This document shows positions 1 to 5,152 of a stretch of DNA of 5,152 nucleotides, piece by piece. The translations under genes were made by a program, and so were the position numbers. Source of the DNA: Actinomycetota bacterium. Lineage in GTDB: Bacteria > Actinomycetota > UBA4738. The notes beneath the pieces are model-generated. The model ran no database searches and was not told the DNA's origin. It saw only the letters and a program-made list of their open reading frames with translations. How positions within the stretch are numbered: the stretch's first letter is position 1; every line of letters starts with the position of its first letter. The stretch lies in the NCBI GenBank assembly GCA_005888465.1, contig VAYJ01000105.1:22883-28034 (forward strand), in the 5' to 3' direction.

Positions 1-1017
1 AATATCGCCTCCCACATCGACCGGTATACCGTGCTGACCGAGAAGTCCACCGTCCCTGTTGGAACCGGTGAACGGATCCGGGAGATGGTGGCGTGGACGG
101 CCCCGGGTGCGGACTTCGACGTGGCTTCGAACCCGGAGTTCCTCCGGGAGGGTCAGGCGGTGGCCGACACCTTGCGCCCGACGAGAATCGTGGTGGGGGC
201 CGAGTCGGATCGGGCCCATGCTGCCTTGAAGCGGCTGTACGAGCAGATCGTCGCCGACACGGGCTGCCCCTACGTCGCCACCGACCTCGCCACCTCCGAG
301 CTGATCAAATTGGCCTCGAACGCGTTCCTCGCCACGAAGATCTCCTTCATTAATGCGGTGGCAGACGTATGCGAGGCCGCCGGGGCTGACGTGGAGATCG
401 TTGCGTCGGCAATGGGGATGGACCCCCGCATCGGCCCCGAGTTCCTGCGGGCCGGGATCGGGTACGGAGGGTTCTGCCTCCCCAAGGACGTCGCGGCCTT
501 CAGGCACAAGGCGGCGGAGCTCGGCATCGACTTCTCGTTGCTGTCCGAAGTGGCCCGAGTGAACGATACGCGGCCGGACCGGGTCATCGCGAAGACGCAA
601 CGGGTCCTTTGGAATCTGGAGGGGAAGCGGATCGCCGTCTGGGGACTCTCGTTCAAGGACGGGACGGACGACCTCCGGGAAGCCCCGGCCCTCAGGCTGA
701 TCGCTCGCCTGGTCGAGTTAGGAGCAAGCGTGGTCGCCTATGACCCGGTTGCGCTCGAGCAGATGCGCAACGAGATGCCCGATGTTCCCCTGGCGCAGGA
801 TCCGTACCAGGCGGCCGGTGGAGCGGATGCCATTCTCATTTGCACGGAATGGCCCGAGTTCCGCGAGGTCGACTTCGGGCGCCTGCGGTCCCTCATGACG
901 CAACCGATCATCGTCGACGGCCGCAACATGCTGGACCGGGAGAGCGTGGCATCGGCAGGGTTCGTCTACGCCAGCATGGGCCGACCGACCGTTCAGCCGG
1001 ATCGACCGCGACCATAG
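1..1017 (+). CDS. UDP-glucose/GDP-mannose 6-dehydrogenase family protein, 5'-partial (likely UDP-glucose 6-dehydrogenase)
   Basis: Likely cytoplasmic NAD-dependent oxidation of UDP-glucose to UDP-glucuronate. The frame is open from base 1, so the gene begins left of the window; 338 residues are visible and the N-terminal Rossmann NAD-binding region (roughly 100 residues) is missing. The GTG at 31 is internal, because it lies in the family strand leading into KSTVPVGT. Seen in order (window residue numbers): KSTVPVGT near 15-22; SNPEFLREG near 43-51; the central helix with ELIKLASNAF near 100-109; the active-site motif GGFCLPKD with its cysteine at residue 159 (bases 475-477); then the C-terminal UDP-binding domain with GLSFKDGTDDLREAPAL and VDGRN. 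The motif is more often GGSCFPKD, so Phe and Leu here are mild variants; the cysteine, lysine and aspartate are kept. The stop is TAG at 1015. The gene faces the decarboxylase-like gene and overlaps its 3' end by 25 bp. UDP-glucose is the most likely substrate, but related UDP- or GDP-hexose dehydrogenases cannot be excluded without the N-terminus. Confidence 0.93.
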   Translation, partial: NIASHIDRYTVLTEKSTVPVGTGERIREMVAWTAPGADFDVASNPEFLREGQAVADTLRPTRIVVGAESDRAHAALKRLYEQIVADTGCPYVATDLATSELIKLASNAFLATKISFINAVADVCEAAGADVEIVASAMGMDPRIGPEFLRAGIGYGGFCLPKDVAAFRHKAAELGIDFSLLSEVARVNDTRPDRVIAKTQRVLWNLEGKRIAVWGLSFKDGTDDLREAPALRLIARLVELGASVVAYDPVALEQMRNEMPDVPLAQDPYQAAGGADAILICTEWPEFREVDFGRLRSLMTQPIIVDGRNMLDRESVASAGFVYASMGRPTVQPDRPRP

Positions 1018-2051
1018 TCACCACGGGACGATCGGGAAGGCCGTTCGACCGGTGCCTGCCGCGGCTCGTCGTGGATGGTCGACCGTGCCCACTCGATGGT
1101 CATCCGAAGTCCTTGCTCGAGGTCGACCGTTGGCTCCCACCCCAGAAGCTCCCTGGCCCGCGTGATGTCGGGGCGCCTGCGGTCGGGATCGCCCCGAGGA
1201 CGTTCGACGTGCCGGATGGTCGATGCGGAATCCGTTAGGGACACGATCGTGCGGGCGATCTCCAGCACGGAGCGCTCGACCGGGTTCCCGAGGTTGACGG
1301 GCAGATCGTTGATCCGTCCGCGCTCGACCACGGACATCCGCACGAGCCCCTCGACCAGGTCGCTGATGTAGCAGAAGGAGCGGCTTTGGACGCCATCGCC
1401 ATGGACGGTCACGGGCTCGCCGAGGAGGGCCTGGCGGATGAACGAAGGAACCGCCCGACCGTCCTGGAGCGAGAGGCGGGGCCCATAGGTGTTGAAGATT
1501 CGAACGATTCGAACGTCCAGGTCATGCACGCGTCCGAACCAGGTGGCGAGAGCCTCGGCGAACCGCTTGCCCTCGTCATACATGCTCCGCGGCCCCACCG
1601 GGTCGACGTTGCCCGGATAGGTCTCCGCCTGCGGGTGAACCTCCGGGTTGCCGTAGACCTCTGACGTCGATGCGAGGAGGAACAACGCCTCCTCCCCCAG
1701 TGCGAGATCGAGGCAGCGGCGCGTCCCCACGGAACTCACCTCGAGTGTTTCGATGGGCAGCCGCGAGTACGCGATCGGGCTGGCCGGACAGGCGAGGTGG
1801 AAGATCGCGTCGACCCGCTCGGCCGGCAGCGGGTCGCGGTTGATGTCGGCCTGGTGAAAGGTGAACCGCTCGTTCTCGGCCAACGCCGCGATATTCCGCC
1901 CGCGTCCTGTCGAGAGATTGTCGATCGCGGTGACGATCCAACCATCGTCCAGGAGCCGCTCGCAGAGGTGGGATCCGATGAATCCGGCGCCGCCTGTGAC
2001 GAGGGCTCGCGATCGATGTCCTTCCGTCACGCTCTCAGAGCCGCTGCCCAT
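993..2051 (-). CDS. UDP-glucuronate decarboxylase-like NAD-dependent epimerase/dehydratase (UDP-xylose synthase type)
   Basis: Extended short-chain dehydrogenase/reductase, 352 residues from the ATG at 2051, which fits the soluble bacterial decarboxylase length. Expected reaction: NAD-assisted decarboxylation of UDP-glucuronate to UDP-xylose in the cytoplasm. Seen: the NAD-binding GGAGFIG at residues 20-26; an acidic turn in AIDNLSTGR near 42-50; HLACPASPIAY at 85-95; TSEVYG at 129-134 (the Ser-Glu pair is typical of this decarboxylase group, unlike the Ser-Ser/Thr of 4-epimerases); the catalytic YDEGK at 158-162; RIFNTYGPR at 184-192; SRSFCYISDLVEG at 223-235; VNLGNP; and RRRPDI near 291-296. 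Start choice: the frame extends to a GTG at 2099, but those 16 residues are not family-like and lack a ribosome site. The ATG at 2051 has a close GAGG. A GTG at 2030 is also possible. An arginine-rich tail of about 25 residues follows the conserved domain and runs into the dehydrogenase gene. dTDP-glucose dehydratase or UDP-glucose epimerase are less likely alternatives. Confidence 0.9.
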   Translation of the reverse strand: MGSGSESVTEGHRSRALVTGGAGFIGSHLCERLLDDGWIVTAIDNLSTGRGRNIAALAENERFTFHQADINRDPLPAERVDAIFHLACPASPIAYSRLPIETLEVSSVGTRRCLDLALGEEALFLLASTSEVYGNPEVHPQAETYPGNVDPVGPRSMYDEGKRFAEALATWFGRVHDLDVRIVRIFNTYGPRLSLQDGRAVPSFIRQALLGEPVTVHGDGVQSRSFCYISDLVEGLVRMSVVERGRINDLPVNLGNPVERSVLEIARTIVSLTDSASTIRHVERPRGDPDRRRPDITRARELLGWEPTVDLEQGLRMTIEWARSTIHDEPRQAPVERPSRSSRGDYGRGRSG

Positions 2052-2066
2052 CGCCTCAATCCGACG

Positions 2067-2099
2067 CCCGGGTAAACCGGGGAAACATAGTACAGTCAC
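2067..2099. promoter_or_regulatory. Candidate divergent promoter/operator region between the decarboxylase and glycosyltransferase genes
   Basis: The gap between the two divergent starts is about 95 bp and must hold whatever drives both genes. It contains the window's clearest A/T-richer patch. On the plus strand TACAGT at 2091-2096 matches the -10 consensus at four of six bases. On the minus strand TACTAT at 2093-2088 also matches four of six. Neither has a recognisable -35. A 5-bp inverted repeat, CCCGG (2067-2071) and CCGGG (2077-2081) around GTAAA, could be an operator, but such short GC arms arise easily by chance here. A promoter in this position would put the alternative GTG start at 2099 at or before the minus-strand transcript start, which agrees with choosing 2051. 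Confidence 0.25.
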
Positions 2100-2133
2100 G
2101 CATCGTCGGGTTGCGGACGGCTGCTGGTCAAGC

Positions 2134-2143
2134 AGGGAAGGGA
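2134..2143 (+). promoter_or_regulatory. Purine-rich ribosome binding site for the glycosyltransferase
   Basis: The stretch AGGGAAGGGA lies just before the ATG at 2147, leaving 3 nt (or 8 nt if the AGGGA part is used). It decides the start: the same frame is open back to a TTG at 2111, which has no comparable site, and the conserved glycosyltransferase domain begins only after the ATG. Confidence 0.55.
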
Positions 2144-2146
2144 CGC

Positions 2147-2863
2147 ATGCCGGAACAGCGCGAGACTCGTAGCGAGCTTCTCTCGGTCGTCGTGCCCGTG
2201 TACAACGAACGCCGGACCATCCGGGACTCCCTCGACCGATTGCGGAAGACCGAGCTGCCGCTTCCTCTCGAGGTGATCGTTGTCGACGATGGGTCGACGG
2301 ACAACACCTCCGACGCGATCGCCGATCTCGTCGCCGACGGGTCCGTCCGCCTCATCCGTCACCGCCGGAATCGTGGGAAGGGCGCGGCCATCCGCACCGG
2401 CCTGCACGTGGCGACCGGCGATCTTCTCACGATCATGGACGCGGACCTCGAGTACGACCCCTCGGACTACGGTCCGCTCATCGAGCCCATCACCTCGGGA
2501 GACGCTCGCGTCTCCTACGGCACCAGGTCGTTCGGGGCACACACCGCATTCTCCTTCTGGTACGTGATCGGAAACCGGGCCCTCGGGCTCTGGACGAGCT
2601 TCCTGTTCGACACCTGGCTGTCCGACGTCGAGACATGCTTCAAGATGGCCGAGACCAGCCTCTGGAGATCGCTCGCCCTCAGATCGGATGGATTCGGGAT
2701 CGAAGCCGAGGCCACGGCGAAGTTCCTCAAGGCAGGTCATCGGATTCACGAGGTGCCGATCCGATACCGTGCCCGATCGCGTGAGGAAGGGAAGAAGCTT
2801 CGCTGGACGGATGGCCTCGAGGCGGTGTGGATCATCCTGCGCGTACGGCTCCTCGGCCGGTGA
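2147..2863 (+). CDS. Family 2 glycosyltransferase, DPM1/polyprenyl-phosphate sugar synthase-like
   Basis: A 238-residue GT-A fold enzyme that likely transfers a sugar from a nucleotide-sugar to a polyprenyl phosphate on the inner face of the membrane. Seen: the opening strand SVVVPVYNE at 13-21; VVDDGSTDNT at 45-54 (nucleotide binding); NRGKGAAIRTGL at 75-86; the metal-binding MDADLEYDP at 97-105 with DAD at 98-100; SDVETCFKM at 159-167; GIEAEATAKFLKAG at 184-197; and EVPIRYRARSREEGKK at 202-217, the C-terminal pattern of dolichyl/polyprenyl-phosphate mannose or glucose synthases. There are no C-terminal membrane helices, so it resembles single-domain DPM1-type enzymes rather than the GtrB/CsbB type with two helices. 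The ATG is chosen for its ribosome site; a TTG at 2111 would add 12 residues. Its TGA overlaps the next start as GTGA, indicating translational coupling with the membrane protein. The sugar cannot be read from the sequence: mannose, glucose, N-acetylglucosamine or a pentose are all possible. Confidence 0.9.
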   Translation: MPEQRETRSELLSVVVPVYNERRTIRDSLDRLRKTELPLPLEVIVVDDGSTDNTSDAIADLVADGSVRLIRHRRNRGKGAAIRTGLHVATGDLLTIMDADLEYDPSDYGPLIEPITSGDARVSYGTRSFGAHTAFSFWYVIGNRALGLWTSFLFDTWLSDVETCFKMAETSLWRSLALRSDGFGIEAEATAKFLKAGHRIHEVPIRYRARSREEGKKLRWTDGLEAVWIILRVRLLGR

Positions 2864-5152
2864 ATGGGGACGTAACCGGGGGAACCAGCGAGGCCGGGGG
2901 CTCCAGAGGAGTTCCGGGATGGGCCAGGGCGCTCGCCGGCCCCGCGCTGATCGTGATCGGTCCCGCCCTCGTCCTGCGCGCGTTCTGGCTCGGTGGCCAC
3001 CTCACGAATCAGCACGTCGACCTGCTCTCCTTCTGGCTGCCGCGATGGTGCTACCTTGGCTCGGCGGTGTCGGCGGGGCACATCCCGACCTGGCTCCCGT
3101 ATCAGTTCGGCGGGGTCCCGTTCATCTCGGACCCGCAGTCGGGCTGGCTCTACGCGCCCGTGATGGCGCTCTTCTCCACGATGTCGTGCGCTCGCGCGCT
3201 CGACGTGATGATCGTGCTCAACCCGATCGTGGCGGGATTGGGCCTGTACGTCTTCTTCCGCAACGAAGGGACGAGCCGACCTGCAGCGACGGTCGGGGGG
3301 CTGACCCTCTCTCTGTCGATCGCGAGCTCGGTCGTCGCGCTGTCGATGCCCTTCGCCGCAACCCTCGCGTGGACGGCCGTCGCGCTCGCGGGCGCGGCGG
3401 GGTACCTGCACGCTCGCACGCCGGCCGGCATGCTCGGCTGGCTCGGCGTCACGGCATTCGGACTCTCCCAGGCCGCCGCGGCCCTGCTCACGGACGGGCT
3501 CCTCATCGCGTCCATGGCGCTCCTTCCCTACATCCTCCTTCGATCGATCGCACGGGTCAGGGCCGGGGAGTCCCGCGGTCGGACGGTGGCGCTGATGGCG
3601 CTGGTGCTCCTCACCGCCTTCCCCGTGCTCGCCGCCGCGATCCTGGTCCCGCGGCTCAGCCTCCTTCCCCGCACGTCGATCGGACACGGCTACCTCGAGC
3701 TTGCTCAGCTCGCGCGACGACTCTCCGGATTCCCGTCACCCTCCGCGCTGGATGCGAAGGGGCTCCGCCCAGCGTGGGTGACGGCCTTCGCCCGCGGGCC
3801 GAGCGGCTACGTGGGCGTGCTCGCGATCGTCCTCGCTCCGGTGGCGTTGATGTCGAGACGCTGGCGCTTTCCGGCCCTGGGGTTCGCGCTCGCCGGATTC
3901 CTCGGATGGATGCTCAACTTGAACCGGCTTGTCCACTCGGCGCGTCTGCGGTCCTTCGCCCTCAGGCATCAGCTTGGCGAGCTGTGGCTGCGGTCCCCGG
4001 AACGGTTCAAGTACCTCCTCATCCTGGCGTTCGCCGGCCTCGCCGGCTACGGCGTGCAGGCGTGGCTGGACCTCGCCCCCACGCGCGACTGGAGGGCCAT
4101 CAGCGTCCGGGCCGCCCGCTCGCTCCCCGCGATCGTCCTGTTGGTGATCGCTCCGATGGCGATCGGCCGGTCGGCAGGGAGCTACGCGTGGTTCTGGGTC
4201 GGGCTGATCGCCGTGGCCCCCATCCTGTACGCGGCGGCGCAGGGCAACAGGTGGGCTCACCTGGCGCTCCCGATCTTCGTGGCCGTCGAGCTGACGACGG
4301 TCGGTCTGGCGGCGTCCGCAACGGGGGCTGCACGCGGGGTCGCCTTCGACCCGATCCGGCCCCCGGCGTACACGCCGCATGCCTACCTGACCCCCGGCGC
4401 GATCGGCGTCGCGCTCGTCCAAGCGCGGGGGCAGTTCGAACGCTATCTGACGTTCGACGGGACCGTCATCTCCGAGCTGAAGGGGTACCAGGGCCGGCAG
4501 TATCCGCCCGACTGGCCCGCCTACGAGAACGGGCGCTCGATCCTGTTCGGGATCGATGAGATCCAGGGCTACTCGTCGTTGCAGGTCGATCGATACTGGC
4601 GGCTCGTGCGTCGCGTGGCGCGGTTCCCCATCTTCCGTTCGATCCGCCCAGCCGCCCCCGCCGGACGCGACCTCGGTCGCCGAGGAGGGCGACTACGCGC
4701 TGTATCACCTGACCGCCGCCGAACCCCGCGCCTCGGTCGTGTACGACTGGACGCAGGTGCCGCCCGGCGGTGGGCTCGACCTCGTCCTGCAGCCAGGGTT
4801 CGACCCGGCGAAGCACGGCGTCGTGGAGGCCACTCCGACGATCGACGGCCGGCCGGAGCAGCCCGCGGCATCTGGGACGGGGACCGCCGTCTACAACGAG
4901 CGCTCGCCGGAGCACGCCGTGATCAGCGTCACCTCCGACGCCCCCGGGCTCCTGGTGGTGCGGAACGCCTTCGACCGGAACTGGCACGCGACCATCGACG
5001 GCCGGCCGGCTCCGCTCGTGATCGCCGATTACCTGATGCAGGGTGTCGCGATCCCGGCCGGGTCCCACACGGTCGAGCTCACCTATCGGGATCCCACGGT
5101 CGGCGTCGGCGTGCTCGTCTCCGTAGTGGCTTGGGCGATCCTGTTCGGGCTG
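2860..5152 (+). CDS. YfhO-like multi-spanning membrane protein (putative GT-C glycosyltransferase), 3'-partial, with apparent internal frameshift
   Basis: A large membrane protein, probably a GT-C-fold enzyme that uses a lipid-linked sugar outside the membrane. It starts at GTG 2860, overlapping the glycosyltransferase TGA (GTGA). In this frame about 593 residues read as membrane protein: a short polar N-terminus; a first hydrophobic helix near 27-43; a loop with VDLLSFWLP (Asp54, placed like the GT-C catalytic Asp); TWLPYQFGGVPF and DPQSGWLYAP near 77-100, typical of YfhO-like proteins; about a dozen hydrophobic segments between 113 and 486; SPERFKYLL near 379-387; and FGIDEIQGYSSLQVDRYW near 563-580. 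After about base 4640 this frame turns into Arg-rich nonsense, although it stays open to the edge. The family-like C-terminus continues in the +1 frame from about 4661: EEGDYALYHL, YNERSPEHAV, APGLLVVRNAFDRNWHATIDG, IPAGSHTVELTYRDP, then a final hydrophobic helix cut by the window end. Family assignment is firm; whether the gene is truly broken or misassembled is open. Confidence 0.82.
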   Translation, partial: MNGDVTGGTSEAGGSRGVPGWARALAGPALIVIGPALVLRAFWLGGHLTNQHVDLLSFWLPRWCYLGSAVSAGHIPTWLPYQFGGVPFISDPQSGWLYAPVMALFSTMSCARALDVMIVLNPIVAGLGLYVFFRNEGTSRPAATVGGLTLSLSIASSVVALSMPFAATLAWTAVALAGAAGYLHARTPAGMLGWLGVTAFGLSQAAAALLTDGLLIASMALLPYILLRSIARVRAGESRGRTVALMALVLLTAFPVLAAAILVPRLSLLPRTSIGHGYLELAQLARRLSGFPSPSALDAKGLRPAWVTAFARGPSGYVGVLAIVLAPVALMSRRWRFPALGFALAGFLGWMLNLNRLVHSARLRSFALRHQLGELWLRSPERFKYLLILAFAGLAGYGVQAWLDLAPTRDWRAISVRAARSLPAIVLLVIAPMAIGRSAGSYAWFWVGLIAVAPILYAAAQGNRWAHLALPIFVAVELTTVGLAASATGAARGVAFDPIRPPAYTPHAYLTPGAIGVALVQARGQFERYLTFDGTVISELKGYQGRQYPPDWPAYENGRSILFGIDEIQGYSSLQVDRYWRLVRRVARFPIFRSIRPAAPAGRDLGRRGGRLRAVSPDRRRTPRLGRVRLDAGAARRWARPRPAARVRPGEARRRGGHSDDRRPAGAARGIWDGDRRLQRALAGARRDQRHLRRPRAPGGAERLRPELARDHRRPAGSARDRRLPDAGCRDPGRVPHGRAHLSGSHGRRRRARLRSGLGDPVRA
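4639..4665 (+). other. Frameshift junction (+1) in the YfhO-like gene
   Basis: Upstream, sense is in the frame of GTG 2860 (last convincing residues RFPIFRS, ending 4641). Downstream, sense is in the next frame (DATSVAEEGDYALYHL, from about 4661). A run of five C at 4655-4659 lies inside the interval. One extra C there, or a deletion of 3n+2 bases, would explain the change. Read in the downstream frame, the bases before the C run give SAQPPPPDATSV, which resembles the usual linker ahead of this domain. The hydrophobic 'gvRyli' strand I recall between the RYW motif and this linker in relatives is not present, which favours a deletion of several tens of bases over a single-base change. That comparison is from memory of the family. 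Confidence 0.75.

Noticed and set aside
1005..1075. Intrinsic terminator between the convergent genes
   Set aside because: I found no GC hairpin followed by a T run in either direction, and the coding frames overlap in this stretch.
2052..2099. Extension of the decarboxylase to the GTG at 2099
   Set aside because: The added 16 residues do not resemble the family N-terminus, there is no ribosome site upstream, and the stretch overlaps the likely promoter patch.
2096..2749. A 217-residue minus-strand open frame opposite the glycosyltransferase
   Set aside because: It is the antisense shadow of a strongly motif-supported glycosyltransferase and has no family-like sequence of its own.
2746..3687. 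A 313-residue minus-strand open frame opposite the membrane protein
   Set aside because: Its composition is charged and low-complexity (Arg, Glu, Asp, Gly), with no recognisable domain. The opposite strand carries a convincing gene. The same applies to 3736-4422 and 4466-5068 on the minus strand.
2688..4559. A 623-residue plus-strand open frame overlapping the membrane protein
   Set aside because: It is Arg/Pro/Gly-rich with no hydrophobic segments or motifs, starts inside the glycosyltransferase, and is out of phase with the clear YfhO-like frame. It is a GC-driven shadow.
4600..4700. Programmed ribosomal frameshifting as the explanation for the frame change
   Set aside because: I see no classical slippery heptamer, no nearby stop in the first frame and no evident stimulatory element. 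The apparently missing segment also argues for a deletion or assembly error.

Overview
This is a gene-dense, GC-rich window (strong G/C at third codon positions, long spurious open frames in every register) from a bacterial chromosome. Nothing in it fixes the taxon. The codon use and gene types fit a high-GC actinobacterium or a high-GC Chloroflexota-like lineage, possibly an environmental genome; this is inference. There are four protein genes and no RNA gene, insertion sequence, CRISPR array or origin that I can see. All four genes point to activated-sugar supply and cell-surface glycan or glycolipid assembly.

Layout. (1) Bases 1-1017, plus strand: the C-terminal two thirds of a UDP-glucose 6-dehydrogenase-family protein, cut by the left window edge. 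(2) About 2051 down to 993, minus strand: a UDP-glucuronate decarboxylase-like short-chain dehydrogenase/reductase, convergent with gene 1 and overlapping its 3' end by 25 bp. (3) A roughly 95-bp divergent intergenic region, 2052-2146, holds the only A/T-richer patch and presumably promoters for both sides. (4) 2147-2863, plus strand: a soluble, DPM1-like family 2 glycosyltransferase. (5) 2860 to the right edge, plus strand: a large multi-spanning membrane protein of the YfhO type, whose start overlaps the previous stop by 4 bp (GTGA) and which runs off the window.

Function. Genes 1 and 2 together would convert UDP-glucose to UDP-glucuronate and then UDP-xylose in the cytoplasm. Genes 3 and 4 look like a translationally coupled pair: a cytoplasmic enzyme that loads a sugar onto a polyprenyl phosphate, and a GT-C-fold membrane protein that could use that lipid-linked sugar outside the membrane. 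This resembles the Bacillus CsbB/YfhO arrangement. Whether the UDP-xylose pathway feeds the pair is unproven.

Main oddity. The YfhO-like gene changes reading frame between about 4639 and 4665. The membrane part reads in one frame and the typical C-terminal beta-rich domain in the next (+1) frame. A short segment expected between them also seems to be missing. The original frame happens to stay open to the window end, so an automatic caller could report one intact gene with a nonsense C-terminus.
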